DNA from: Gordonibacter sp034932485
GTDB taxonomy: Bacteria; Actinomycetota; Coriobacteriia; Coriobacteriales; Eggerthellaceae
NCBI GenBank assembly: GCA_034932485.1
Contig: JAYFOQ010000015.1
Location: 1-64,000 of the forward strand
Length of the DNA stretch: 64,000 nucleotides
Reading direction: 5' to 3'
The notes beneath the pieces are model-generated. The model did not search any database and had not been told where the DNA came from. It saw nothing but the letters and a program-made list of their open reading frames with translations. Shown piece by piece: positions 24,817 through 33,657 of the stretch. How positions within the stretch are numbered: the first letter of the stretch is position 1; every line of letters starts with the position of its first letter. A program made the translations under genes and the position numbers.

Positions 24817-27258
24817 ATGGGAATTCGTATAGCGCTTGCCGGCAACCCGAATTGCGGTAAGACGACGATGTTCAACGATCTTACCGGGGCCAATCAGTAC
24901 GTAGGTAACTGGCCCGGTGTGACGGTAGAAAAGAAGGAAGGTACCTACACCCAAGACAAAGGGGTGACAATTACCGATTTACCGGGCGTATATTCACTGT
25001 CGCCCTATTCACCGGAAGAGATTGTTACGCGCGATTACTTGCTTGATGCGCGCCCCGATGCCGTTATCAACCTCGTAGATGCCACAAACCTTGAGCGCAA
25101 CCTCTACCTGACGACGCAGATCTTAGACCTGGGTCTTCCGGTGGTTGTCGCACTCAACATGATGGATCTCGTTGAGAAGAATGGTGACAAAATTGACGTT
25201 GCGAAGTTAGCAAAACGTCTGGGTTGTCCGGTTGTACCCACGTCGGCACTCAAGGGTCGTGGCATGGATGAGCTACTGGATGTCGCCATTGCGGCGGCGC
25301 GCAAGGGGATGCCCGCTGCCCCAGAATTGAGTTTTTCTGTCGAAGTAGAAGAGGCGCTTACTAAGATTATAGAAGTAATGGGACCGCTAGTGAGGCCACG
25401 TGTCGCACGCTGGTATGCCATCAAATTACTTGAAGGCGAGCAAAGAACCATCGATGCCTTTAGCGCTCCGAATCACAGTGTCGAAACTGTCGCCGCATCA
25501 AAAAACACAGCTCCGAGCGGCTGTGCATCGTCGTTGAACTCTTCGGGACTCAAGTTAACGGTCGAACCGTTATCTGCTATTGCGCATGTTCGTCAGGCAC
25601 TCGAGGATGACATGGACGACGATGCTGAAAGTATCGTTACGGCAGAGCGCTACGATGCTATTGGTGAGGTGATTGCCGCGACGGTGAAGAGGTCGGCTAA
25701 GGGCACGAGTACCACGCAGAAGATCGATCGCGTGGTTACTAATCGCTGGTTAGGCATCCCCCTATTTATCGTCGTTATGTTCTTCGTGTACTTCATTAGC
25801 GTATCGACCGTTGGTACGTTGTTTACCGATTGGGCAAACGATGGCGTATTTGGTGACGGCTGGCTTTACACCGGCACCGAACAGTACGAGGAGGCGGTTG
25901 CGACATGGGAAGCGGGTAAGGCTGCGGCCGAGGAGGCGGGGGTGGGCGAGGCTGAGCTTGCGCTACTGGCTGAACAGAAGCCGGTTCCGGCAGACTTCGG
26001 CATGTGGGTACCCGGCCTGAAGCCCATCGTGAGCGATGCGCTTGCAGCCATTGATACGGCTCCTTGGTTGCAAAGCTTGATTGTGGAAGGCATCCTGGCT
26101 GGTGTGGGTGCCGTGTTGGGATTTGTACCTCAGATGATTGTGTTGTTTTTGCTGCTGTCGCTCTTGGAGGCGTGCGGTTATATGGCGCGCGTCGCATTCA
26201 TCATGGATCGCATTTTCCGTAAGTTTGGTCTATCGGGCAAAAGCTTCATTCCCATGCTTATTGCCTCAGGCTGTGGCGTGCCTGCGGTTATGGCCACAAA
26301 GACCATTGAGAATGAGAAAGATCGTCGCATGACCATCATGACCACGACAATGATTCCCTGTGGTGCCAAGCTTCCCATTATCGCTTTGGTTTTTGGTGCT
26401 ATAGCAGGGGCTGATGCTGCTTCTACCTGGTGGATCGCTCCGATATTCTACTTCCTAGGCGTGGCAGCTATTATCGTTTCGGGCATTATGTTACGCAAGA
26501 CGAAGATGTTTGCGGGTGAAGCGACGCCCTTTATTATGGAGCTTCCGCAGTATCACCTGCCTGCAATCAAAAATGTGGTTCGTGCCACTTGGGAGCGCGT
26601 GCGGAGCTTCATTGTTAAGGCGGGAACTATCATCTTCCTCAGCGCTATCGTTATTTGGTTCCTTATGAACTTTGGTTTCTATGATGGTCAGTTTGGGTTG
26701 CTGGATACCGAAATGACGGGCTATATCCAGTACAGCCTAATGGCAGCATTAGGAAATGCTATTGCATGGATCTTCATACCGTTGGGTTTTGGTAACTGGG
26801 AATCGGCGGTGACATCGATTACGGGACTGGTGGCGAAAGAGAATGTTGTGGCCACTGTGGGTATTCTTACGAGCCTCGGCGATGCGGGCGAAGCAGATCC
26901 GAGTATGTGGCTGGCGTTTGGCACGATGTTGGGTGGCTCGGTTCCCGCTATTGCTGCTTTTTGTGCCTTCAATCTGCTCTGTGCGCCGTGTTTCGCTGCT
27001 ATTGGGGCCATTCGTCGCCAAATGGCTAGTGCAAAGTGGACGTGGTTTGCCATCGGTTACATGACCCTGTTTGCGTGGGTGGTGGCACTGATGATCTATC
27101 AGTTTGGTATGTTGCTTTCTGGAGGTGAGTTCACGGTGTGGACGGGTATGGCGGGAGTGGCACTGGCTGGCATGCTGTTCCAGCTAGTGCGCCCGATGCC
27201 GAAATTTGGCGCGAACGATGGCGTGCGTAAACTTGAAGCCGAAGCAACGGTTGCATAG
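24817..27258 (+). CDS. feoB: FeoB, ferrous iron transporter
   Basis: An 813-residue transporter. The N-terminal G domain has G1 Gly9-Asn-Pro-Asn-Cys-Gly-Lys-Thr-Thr17, switch 'NWPGVTVEKKEG', G3 'DLPGVYSL' and G4 'NMMD'. A Ser/Ala-rich linker (about 205-250) follows, then 'TNRWLGIPLFIVVMFFVYF' and the paired Gate domains with Cys-containing motifs ('IASGCGVPAVMATKT' and 'CAFNLLCAPCFAAIGA'). It imports Fe(II) across the membrane in a GTP-dependent way. An alanine- and glutamate-rich insertion occurs at about residues 360-390. Complete and of typical length. Confidence 0.96.
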   Translation: MGIRIALAGNPNCGKTTMFNDLTGANQYVGNWPGVTVEKKEGTYTQDKGVTITDLPGVYSLSPYSPEEIVTRDYLLDARPDAVINLVDATNLERNLYLTTQILDLGLPVVVALNMMDLVEKNGDKIDVAKLAKRLGCPVVPTSALKGRGMDELLDVAIAAARKGMPAAPELSFSVEVEEALTKIIEVMGPLVRPRVARWYAIKLLEGEQRTIDAFSAPNHSVETVAASKNTAPSGCASSLNSSGLKLTVEPLSAIAHVRQALEDDMDDDAESIVTAERYDAIGEVIAATVKRSAKGTSTTQKIDRVVTNRWLGIPLFIVVMFFVYFISVSTVGTLFTDWANDGVFGDGWLYTGTEQYEEAVATWEAGKAAAEEAGVGEAELALLAEQKPVPADFGMWVPGLKPIVSDALAAIDTAPWLQSLIVEGILAGVGAVLGFVPQMIVLFLLLSLLEACGYMARVAFIMDRIFRKFGLSGKSFIPMLIASGCGVPAVMATKTIENEKDRRMTIMTTTMIPCGAKLPIIALVFGAIAGADAASTWWIAPIFYFLGVAAIIVSGIMLRKTKMFAGEATPFIMELPQYHLPAIKNVVRATWERVRSFIVKAGTIIFLSAIVIWFLMNFGFYDGQFGLLDTEMTGYIQYSLMAALGNAIAWIFIPLGFGNWESAVTSITGLVAKENVVATVGILTSLGDAGEADPSMWLAFGTMLGGSVPAIAAFCAFNLLCAPCFAAIGAIRRQMASAKWTWFAIGYMTLFAWVVALMIYQFGMLLSGGEFTVWTGMAGVALAGMLFQLVRPMPKFGANDGVRKLEAEATVA

Positions 27259-27300
27259 AAGTATGAGGCTCTCAAGAATGTTTTAAAGAGAGGTTCACAT

Positions 27301-27330
27301 AAAGAGGTGTTTCGTGCGAAACACCTCTTT
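27301..27330 (+). terminator. terminator hairpin between feoB and the Cys-rich gene
   Basis: AAAGAGGTGTTTC and GAAACACCTCTTT form a 13-bp perfect stem with a four-base loop GTGC, ending in a T-run. It lies between feoB and the small Cys-rich gene, so it may reduce expression of the latter. Its core also resembles a degraded parS (TGTTTCGTGCGAAACA). Confidence 0.75.
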
Positions 27331-27360
27331 TCAAAATCCATTGTTGAAAGGAGACATCCA

Positions 27361-27564
27361 ATGGTACCTTTTGAGATAACCCCCGCTACTCTTGCGATAG
27401 GGCTGGCGGTTGCTGTGTTGGCTTTTTTGGCGGTTCGTCGGCTAGTGCGTCGCGGAACCTGCGATAGCGGTGGGCGGTGCGGTAGCGCAACAGGAGGTGG
27501 ATGTTCGGGTTGTCAGGGCTGCGCTGCAACTGACCGCATGCTGGCAGATATGAAGAAATTGTAA
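27361..27564 (+). CDS. FeoB-associated Cys-rich membrane protein
   Basis: A 67-residue protein with one N-terminal membrane helix ('LAIGLAVAVLAFLAVRRLV') and a Cys-rich cytoplasmic tail with Cys-x-Gly-x2-Cys and Cys-x2-Cys-x2-Cys. This is the FeoB-associated Cys-rich family that follows feoB in many anaerobes; it may bind iron or act like FeoC. ATG 27361 follows AAAGGAG. It is separated from feoB by a hairpin terminator. Confidence 0.88.
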   Translation: MVPFEITPATLAIGLAVAVLAFLAVRRLVRRGTCDSGGRCGSATGGGCSGCQGCAATDRMLADMKKL

Positions 27565-27599
27565 GCCGAAGTAAACTTATATTGACGCATTCTTCAAGT

Positions 27600-27840
27600 T
27601 AACGTAGACTAACAAATGTCAGAAGCGAGGTAGTCAAAGATTAAAAACTCATTTACCAGTATGGTTTAGGGGTTTTTGAGAAAACTTACCAGACTTCAAC
27701 GACACTCCTCTTTTGCTAATCCGGCGGTGAAGGCTTACTCGTCTGACCGTTCACCGCACTGAGTGTTGCCAGCGGGGTAACCCCCTCTTCTCCCCGCTGG
27801 CGCTCCTCCTTTTATCAACCCATGATAGATACTTGATTTA
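27600..27840 (+). ncRNA. candidate small structured RNA between feo genes and the DtxR-like gene
   Basis: In a 447-base gap without genes, nested helices can be drawn: ACACTC (27702-27707) with GAGTGT (27761-27766) enclosing GCGGTGAA (27724-27731) with TTCACCGC (27750-27757). A strong terminator follows directly. No reading frame of note is seen. It may be an sRNA, or the 3' part of a feo transcript. No known family is recognised. The exact 5' end is unclear. Confidence 0.45.
27768..27815 (+). terminator. rho-independent terminator
   Basis: A 10-bp perfect stem GCCAGCGGGG / CCCCGCTGGC with a 14-base loop is followed by GCTCCTCCTTTT. It ends the transcript of the candidate small RNA or the feo region. 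Confidence 0.8.
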
Positions 27841-28011
27841 AATCGCATATTAGCTTTCTAGGGCTGCCGTAGGTTGTTGAGGCACTGCTACTAATGGATG
27901 AATGTAGTGCGGCGGGTAAGCAACCGCGATCAACCGGCCGATTGCGTAAGGCTTCCTTTTAAAGTAGGCGAGGGGTGTGCTACCATGTGCCCAGCACAAA
28001 GGAGGGTTTCC

Positions 28012-28392
28012 GTGGAAAAAATGTCCATGTCGCACGAAGATTATCTCGAAGCTATCGTTATGCTGGGGGGTACGACGGAGGTGTCGGTCCGCTCGGTTGA
28101 CGTTGCGACCAAGCTTGGCGTTTCAAAGGCCTCGGTCAACAAGGCTGTGACCTCGTTGAAGGAAAAGGGCTTTGCCGATCAGCCGTACTACGGTGATATT
28201 ACGCTAACCCAGGAAGGGTTCTCCTATGGTACCTCGGTGTGCGACCGTCATCGCATGCTGTTCAGTTTCCTTACTAAGGCCCTAAAGATTCCAGAAGAGC
28301 AAGCTGAACATGAAGCCTGTCTTATGGAGCATGCCATTAGTGACGAGTCGTTCAAAAAATGGAGTTCTTATATTAAGAAACTCGACCTATAG
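28012..28392 (+). CDS. DtxR/MntR-like metal-dependent regulator
   Basis: A 126-residue regulator with the DtxR-family winged helix: 'MSHEDYLEAIVML', 'VDVATKLGVSKASVNKAVTSLKEKGF' (recognition helix), 'ITLTQEGF', then the dimerisation and metal-binding region with 'ERHRML'-like 'DRHRMLFSFL' and 'EHEACLMEHAISDESF'. There is no C-terminal SH3 domain, as in MntR. The GTG at 28012 has GGAGGG five bases upstream; a longer upstream frame is unsupported. Following the feo genes, it is likely the iron- or manganese-sensing repressor acting on the feo palindrome. Confidence 0.87.
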   Translation: MEKMSMSHEDYLEAIVMLGGTTEVSVRSVDVATKLGVSKASVNKAVTSLKEKGFADQPYYGDITLTQEGFSYGTSVCDRHRMLFSFLTKALKIPEEQAEHEACLMEHAISDESFKKWSSYIKKLDL

Positions 28393-28468
28393 TACGTTTT
28401 TCGGCCTGTCTGCAGAAGTGTTTTTCGCGATCGCGGGCGTGTTTCAATGAATTCTTTACGGCTTATCC

Positions 28469-28512
28469 TCGCCTGCATGCTTAGTGGCAGGCGCAATACT
28501 TCTATGCTATCC
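28469..28512 (+). promoter_or_regulatory. hairpin and extended -10 upstream of the DivIC-like gene
   Basis: CGCCTGC and GCAGGCG form a small hairpin at about 28470-28494, and TGCTATCCT at about 28505-28513 resembles an extended -10, some 70 bases before the GTG at 28580. Confidence 0.3.
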
Positions 28513-28579
28513 TAACCTCAGCTTCTGGCATTACACCTACCATTAAACGAACCAAGATGCTAAGAGGAGCAGACTCTCT

Positions 28580-29563
28580 GTGGGAAAACAGGCGAATATA
28601 CTTTCGTTTGACGAAGCGAAACGAGAAGTGGGCGCAGTGCGTCCGTCTAACGTTGCACCCAAATCTTCTAGTCGGAAGCGCTCTGCTGGTAGTTCGGTGC
28701 GCTCTGGCTCGGCTTCGCCGTTGCATGCGGCCACCGGTTCACGGAAGGCATCTTCTGATTTTCGATCTTCCACTTCATCGTTGAAAGCGAGTTCTCGCAT
28801 TGCATCGCGCTCTGCGGTAACCACCTACACTGGTCGCAGCGATGCCCCATCGCGTAAAGGGAGTTTTCTGCCAGATAGTATTCCGGCAAGCAGCCGTTCC
28901 GGCGCTCAGGACAATGAGTGTGAGGAAGAAGAGGTTTCCTCTGAGAAACTTTCTCGTTGGGAGCAGTTTCGTCGCAAGCATCAAAAAGAGCGTGCGGGTA
29001 AAAAGTTTAGTAAGCAGTTCGGTAACGAGAATTCGGCAAGTGACTCCTCTTCCGGTTCCCGTGCTGCTGTCTACAAGGGCGAGATGGGCTCTTCCCACAA
29101 ACGCTCATCACGTATGCAAAATGAATCATCGTCCAAGGCCTCTTCAAGGCGCAGTCCGCTCGCGGTGCTTTCAGCATGGCGCGAGTCGCCAAAGTTCATA
29201 GGCAGTGTGGCCACGTTTTTATGCATTATGCTCACGTGTTGGTTTCTTTACACACCAACGCAGCAGCTTTACCAGTCTGTTCGCGAACACGATCGTCTGG
29301 AAGCGGAGTATGCCGCCATAGAAGCACGTAACAACGCGCTGCAATCGGAAGTGCAAGCATTACAAACGAGCGCTGGCATCGAAGACCGTGCGCATGAGCA
29401 GTTTGGTTGGGTTCCAGAGGGTCAAGAGACAGCTAACGTCAAAGGGCTGTCGAATATAGAAGATAACGATTCTCGCTTTACCGCCAACATCGTGCCAGGT
29501 TCTATTGAGGCACCGACCACCTGGTATTCGCCACTGCTCGATACGTTGTTTGGGGTAAAGTAA
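28580..29563 (+). CDS. DivIC/FtsB-like septum formation initiator
   Basis: A 327-residue protein. The first 190 residues are Ser/Arg/Lys-rich and probably disordered and cytoplasmic. A single membrane helix (about 208-228, 'FIGSVATFLCIMLTCWFLY') is followed by a coiled coil ('LEAEYAAIEARNNALQSEVQ') and a short tail with 'AGIEDRAHEQFGWV', the pattern of FtsB/DivIC proteins. It would act in the divisome with FtsL and FtsQ/DivIB. The very long cytoplasmic part is an actinobacterial feature. GTG start with GAGGAG upstream. It precedes a Ppx/GppA gene, a common actinobacterial arrangement. Confidence 0.82.
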   Translation: MGKQANILSFDEAKREVGAVRPSNVAPKSSSRKRSAGSSVRSGSASPLHAATGSRKASSDFRSSTSSLKASSRIASRSAVTTYTGRSDAPSRKGSFLPDSIPASSRSGAQDNECEEEEVSSEKLSRWEQFRRKHQKERAGKKFSKQFGNENSASDSSSGSRAAVYKGEMGSSHKRSSRMQNESSSKASSRRSPLAVLSAWRESPKFIGSVATFLCIMLTCWFLYTPTQQLYQSVREHDRLEAEYAAIEARNNALQSEVQALQTSAGIEDRAHEQFGWVPEGQETANVKGLSNIEDNDSRFTANIVPGSIEAPTTWYSPLLDTLFGVK

Positions 29564-29613
29564 GCGATTGCTGCCTCGTAGTTGTCTCAATCCTGCGACA
29601 AGGAGCTTCCTTT

Positions 29614-30624
29614 ATGACTTTACTTTTGAATAATCCTTCGACTCTCCCTTGCACCGAAGGGGCTTTGCGCCCTGGTCGCTATGCAGCTATTGATATTGGT
29701 ACGGTAACGTGCCGCATGTTAGTGGCTGATGTTGACGAAGAGGGTAAGTTGCATGAGTTACGTCGTGAATATGCTATTACGAACCTGGGCGAAGGGGTAG
29801 ATGCTACCGGCGTTCTAAAGCCGGAGGCGATGCGCCGCGTGGCCGATGTGGTCGCGCGCTATCAGGAAATAGTGCGTGACGATGCGCCAATAGATGGAAG
29901 CGAGATTACGGTTGTCGCGATAGCTACCTCTGCTTCGCGCGATGCTGCCAATGCATCAGAATTCGTGGAAATGCTGGCCGACTTAGGCATTACACTTTCG
30001 GTTATTCCTGGAGAACGTGAGGCCGCTTTGTCGTTTTCGGGGGCTTCATGCGATTTTACCAACGAGAATTTGCTGGTGGTAGATATTGGCGGAGGCTCTA
30101 CAGAGGTTATCGCAGGATCGGGGGGCGGTCAGCCTGCACACATGCATTCATTCAACATTGGGTGCCGACGGGTGACCGAGAAATTTTTTGCTGCCGACCC
30201 TCCATCGGCAAATGAGTTGGCGCAGTCTCGTGCCTGGGTGAAAGAAAGCATGGCCCCCTTTTTTGAGGAACTGCGAGTTGCGGGGTTTGTTCCCCGGCGC
30301 CTTGTTGCGGTGGCGGGTACGGCAACGAGCGTGGTGTCGGTGAGAGAGCACATGAAGACCTATGACACAACGCGCGTACATAAGGCTATCGTCACCTTTG
30401 AGCAGCTTGATCAGATATATGATCAGCTTGCTGCATTGCCGCTTGGTGAGCGTAAGTGTGTCGTGGGATTGGACCCGGGTCGGGCACCTGTTATTATTGC
30501 TGGTTTGATTATCTTGCAGGTTGTTTTGGACTTAGCTAGCGTCGATTCGTTTACCGTGAGTGAATCGGATATCTTGCAAGGTATTATTTTGAGTGTAGCT
30601 GCCAATTCCTCGAGGGCGAAATAA
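29614..30624 (+). CDS. Ppx/GppA family phosphatase
   Basis: A 336-residue exopolyphosphatase or guanosine pentaphosphatase of the actin-like ASKHA fold: phosphate-1 motif 'AAIDIGTVTCRMLVAD', 'AIATSASRDAANA', catalytic-type 'VIPGEREAALSFSGA', phosphate-2 'LLVVDIGGGSTEVIAG' and 'AVAGTATSVVS'. It lacks the C-terminal HD domain of long Ppx, which fits actinobacterial enzymes. It hydrolyses polyphosphate and/or pppGpp. The start follows AAGGAGC. It is probably co-transcribed with the DivIC-like gene. Confidence 0.92.
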   Translation: MTLLLNNPSTLPCTEGALRPGRYAAIDIGTVTCRMLVADVDEEGKLHELRREYAITNLGEGVDATGVLKPEAMRRVADVVARYQEIVRDDAPIDGSEITVVAIATSASRDAANASEFVEMLADLGITLSVIPGEREAALSFSGASCDFTNENLLVVDIGGGSTEVIAGSGGGQPAHMHSFNIGCRRVTEKFFAADPPSANELAQSRAWVKESMAPFFEELRVAGFVPRRLVAVAGTATSVVSVREHMKTYDTTRVHKAIVTFEQLDQIYDQLAALPLGERKCVVGLDPGRAPVIIAGLIILQVVLDLASVDSFTVSESDILQGIILSVAANSSRAK

Positions 30625-30844
30625 CTTCGATACTGGTGAGGTTTCGACGCACTGCTTATGATGCTTCGTCGATAATCGACCAGAGGTTGCTGCAATTTAC
30701 CTAAAATTGGTAGTTATCACCAAAAAATGTAATAAAAATCTCCCAAAATGATGAGCGAATGCAAATAATCGTCCCGACAGCGCTCGAATTTGTTACCATA
30801 TACAGGTTGCATGCGCCGGTACTTTGGCGCAGATGCATTATCGG

Positions 30845-30929
30845 GGGAGCGTGGCGGAATTGGCATACGCAGCGGACTTAAAATCCGCCGACTTCGGTCT
30901 TGCGGGTTCGAGTCCCGCCGCTCCTACCA
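30845..30929 (+). tRNA. tRNA-Leu (UAA)
   Basis: A complete class II tRNA: 7-bp acceptor stem GGGAGCG/CGCTCCT (first pair G-T), D arm with GGAATTGGCATACGC, anticodon stem GCGGA/TCCGC around loop CTTAAAA giving anticodon UAA, short variable arm, T arm GCGGG-TTCGAGT-CCCGC, discriminator A and encoded CCA. Confidence 0.96.
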
Positions 30930-30942
30930 AGTTCAATTGATC

Positions 30943-30982
30943 AGCGGAAACGGTTCGGTAGGATACCGCTTCCGCTTTTTTA
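30943..30982 (+). terminator. terminator after tRNA-Leu
   Basis: AGCGGAA and TTCCGCT form a stem, extended inward by CGG/CCG, followed by a run of Ts. It begins about 14 bases after the tRNA. Confidence 0.8.
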
Positions 30983-31130
30983 TTTTTAGTCGCGAGCTGG
31001 CCTAAACTGGCCGAAAGACCCGGAAAGATACGAAAATTATCTCAAAAGCTTACTCGTAATCCAAAAAGACATCACGGCATTAGGGCTGCGGCTTGATTTC
31101 TTAGTAGCTAGGATTCTTCGGCAAACTATA

Positions 31131-31154
31131 GGTATTGGCAACAGGGGCAATACC
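31131..31154. repeat. 7-bp inverted repeat in the gap before the sigma factor gene
   Basis: GGTATTG and CAATACC are a perfect inverted repeat with a 10-base spacer. It lies in the 400-base gap between tRNA-Leu and the sigma factor gene. Otherwise the gap contains only the ECF promoter and a possible 33-codon reading frame without support. Confidence 0.4.
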
Positions 31155-31264
31155 GATGATGAATTCTGGCGCACTCATGATTTACCTTGCAGCTATCACC
31201 ATTTTTATGGAGGCGTGCGTAGCATGGGGGAAAAGCCGTCCTTCCCGAAACTTTTGAATTCCCG

Positions 31265-31292
31265 TGTAACATTCTCCTTATCCGGCGCGTCC
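31265..31292 (+). promoter_or_regulatory. ECF-type promoter of the sigma factor operon
   Basis: TGTAAC at 31265-31270 and CGTCC at 31288-31292 are separated by 17 bases, the layout of ECF sigma promoters (-35 with AAC, -10 with CGTC). It lies about 35 bases before the GTG of the sigma gene, consistent with autoregulation. Confidence 0.65.
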
Positions 31293-31327
31293 AATGGGCA
31301 ACCGGTTGAATTTAAGGAGGCGCCTGC

Positions 31328-31906
31328 GTGATCGATCTCTTACAACGTGCCCAACGCGGCGACAGCGATGCCTTTGCAGCATTGTTCGAGCAGCATAAGC
31401 TGCCCTTGTGGAAGGCGGCAGTGGCGGTGCTGGGCAGCGTGGACGACGCAGCCGATGCCCTGCAGGAAACTACCATCAAGGCTTGGCGCGCCATTCCTCG
31501 TTTCGAGGGGCGCAGTCATCTGTCCACGTGGCTCATGCGTATCCTGCTGCGCACCTGTTACGACCTGCTGCGCAAACGCAGGCGCGAGACCCCGTATGCC
31601 CCTGAGGGCTTTTCCGGAGAGCCTGCGGCAAAGGGGCTGGTGTTCGACGAGCAACAGGCGATTGTCGGTGGCAAGCATCGTCCCGACCATGACGTCATCA
31701 TTGACGTGCGTGACGCGATTGGCAAGCTCTCCTCCGACGACCGCCTGCTGCTTACGCTGTTTTACGCGAACGATTATCCCGTGAGCCAGGTAGCAGAAAT
31801 CATGAACCTGTCTGACGGCGCCGTACGTACGCGCCTGACCAGGGCGCGGGATAAATTCAAAGCGGCCTATCTGAACGAGAACGAGGGAATGGAGGTGGCA
31901 TTATGA
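31328..31906 (+). CDS. ECF RNA polymerase sigma factor
   Basis: A 192-residue sigma-70-family factor with region 2 ('SDAFAALFEQHKLPLWKAAVAVLGSVDDAADALQETTIKAWRAI') split over residues 12-60 and region 4 ('DRLLLTLFYANDYPVSQVAEIMNLSDGAVRTRLTRARDKF') at about 140-180. Regions 1 and 3 are absent, as in ECF factors. GTG start with TAAGGAGG upstream. It overlaps the DUF4179 gene (ATGA), which is its likely anti-sigma or sensing partner. An ECF-like promoter upstream suggests self-activation. Confidence 0.92.
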   Translation: MIDLLQRAQRGDSDAFAALFEQHKLPLWKAAVAVLGSVDDAADALQETTIKAWRAIPRFEGRSHLSTWLMRILLRTCYDLLRKRRRETPYAPEGFSGEPAAKGLVFDEQQAIVGGKHRPDHDVIIDVRDAIGKLSSDDRLLLTLFYANDYPVSQVAEIMNLSDGAVRTRLTRARDKFKAAYLNENEGMEVAL

Positions 31907-33657
31907 CCCCTAGGAACCTGAACGGGGAGGATGGGCTGAACCGCGCGATGCAGCATTCCTTCGACGTGCCGATGCCGGCAAAGGTTCAGGCGAGACTCGC
32001 GGAGACCTACGCATCGCTGCGAGAGGTGCCTCAGGAGTGTGCGGATTCCTCAGCAGGCCAGGATCCTGTGAGCGCAGCCGTGGAAACCGGCTTCCAGCCG
32101 TATGTAGCTTCGACGGCCGGACAGTCAGGTTCGAATCGCGAGTCCGTCCGGCATGCTGCGCCCACACGCCGCACAACGCCGCAACACGACGCCAAGAAGG
32201 GCGCACGCGTCATGCGCCGAGGCGTGGTGATTGCTGCGGCTGCCGCCCTCGTTGTCTTGTTCGGAGGCACCGCCTTTGCCGTATCGAGCTTGCTGCAAAT
32301 GCAGGCGGGAGACGTACCGTTTTTCCAAAATGGGAGCAACCTGTCTGTCTACAACAGCCTGCAGGCAGGCATATCCAGTTTGAATACCGAGGTGGGCCAG
32401 TCGGCGGTGATAGATGATATGACGGTTACTCTCGACACCGTATCAACTGACCGCAACATCGTAAATTTGTTCTTCACCCTTGAAAAAGAAGACGGGTTCG
32501 ATTTAGACACCGGAGCTTTTTATGAGGACTCAAATGAAAACGAATGGGTGCGACTTCAGCGGATTGTTCCACGGTTTATGCAAGCTTCCATAACCAGTGC
32601 CGGAGAGCTTCTCTGCAAAAGCGACGTGAACCTTCTTGATGCCTATAGGGATGAAAGCGGTAAAGTGAAGTGCCTCATGCGCATTGTCCCCAGCGTGGTA
32701 CTTCCCGATGAGGTGGTTATCAGTCTGGTCGATATGGTTCCTCCTGAGGTTGAGGGTGGGCAGTACGTGGAACGCACCGTTTACGACGTCGGCCTTGATT
32801 TGGGTACCGTTGCGCAGCCAGCCGATCTGGGTGCGCAAGATATCACCTTCCAAACGAGCGATGGCGAAAAAACGCTGGGCATCAAGCGGTTCACGCATTC
32901 GGAGTTGGGCACCGTGTTTATCGTGCGCAACGATGAGGTTGAGACCATTGAGGAGAGCGGCCGTCCGGTGTATCACCCCGCTGAGAATGCGCTTATGCCC
33001 CAAAACCTCAAAATTACCGATGACCAGGGCAACGTGCTTCACTATGTTGGTGCCGGTGACGGCATGGGGATCAACCCTGCAGCCGATTACGTGATGGAAT
33101 TATCGGGTATGGCGAGCAACGCGACGAGCGTTTCTTTCACTCCCATGATGTCAAGCGTGGAGGCGATAATCGGGGAAGACGGGAGGCCAACGCAGGAAAC
33201 GCAAGATGCCTGGGCGGCACTCGAGGAGGCGAACCCCGATCAAGAGGTCGATGTTTCCCAGATTGGCACCCAGTTGCCCACAAGCGAATATGGCGGCTAC
33301 GAAATTACGAATTGGACTGTTGAAAACAACACAGTGAGCATAGCCCTCAAACCTTATGGCTGGGTTCCCGGCGCGATGTATGGCGGTCCTTTAACACTTG
33401 AACCTACGAAGCAACCGACACCCCTTAAGGACGAGTACGTCGATGAGGCTACGGGCGAAACGTATGGTGGCTATCATACCGGCGTGCAGTACCTCAAATA
33501 CGACTACCTTACCGGAGAGCTGGTGCAGATAACTTCCTATTACGCCGCCGACGATGAAGAATTGCGCGGGTTGCGCACCTATCGGTACAATACCTTATTT
33601 GGCCACTACCTCGAAGAAGCCGCTGCTGCTCAAACGCTTACGTTCCCCCAAGCATGA
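31903..33657 (+). CDS. DUF4179-type membrane protein, likely anti-sigma partner
   Basis: A 584-residue single-pass protein. The first 100 residues are cytoplasmic and polar; a membrane helix occupies about residues 106-127 ('GVVIAAAAALVVLFGGTAFAV'); and the extracytoplasmic part starts with a DUF4179-type domain ('SAVIDDMTVTLDTVSTDRNIVNLFFTLE'). About 350 further residues hold two more beta-rich domains. The ATG overlaps the sigma factor stop. In Firmicutes, DUF4179 proteins are encoded after ECF sigma genes and act as membrane-bound sigma regulators. The signal sensed is unknown. Confidence 0.85.
   Translation: MTPRNLNGEDGLNRAMQHSFDVPMPAKVQARLAETYASLREVPQECADSSAGQDPVSAAVETGFQPYVASTAGQSGSNRESVRHAAPTRRTTPQHDAKKGARVMRRGVVIAAAAALVVLFGGTAFAVSSLLQMQAGDVPFFQNGSNLSVYNSLQAGISSLNTEVGQSAVIDDMTVTLDTVSTDRNIVNLFFTLEKEDGFDLDTGAFYEDSNENEWVRLQRIVPRFMQASITSAGELLCKSDVNLLDAYRDESGKVKCLMRIVPSVVLPDEVVISLVDMVPPEVEGGQYVERTVYDVGLDLGTVAQPADLGAQDITFQTSDGEKTLGIKRFTHSELGTVFIVRNDEVETIEESGRPVYHPAENALMPQNLKITDDQGNVLHYVGAGDGMGINPAADYVMELSGMASNATSVSFTPMMSSVEAIIGEDGRPTQETQDAWAALEEANPDQEVDVSQIGTQLPTSEYGGYEITNWTVENNTVSIALKPYGWVPGAMYGGPLTLEPTKQPTPLKDEYVDEATGETYGGYHTGVQYLKYDYLTGELVQITSYYAADDEELRGLRTYRYNTLFGHYLEEAAAAQTLTFPQA

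Noticed and set aside
31156..31257. A 33-codon hydrophobic reading frame upstream of the sigma factor gene
   Set aside because: No good ribosome binding site and no recognisable homology; it lies upstream of the ECF promoter.
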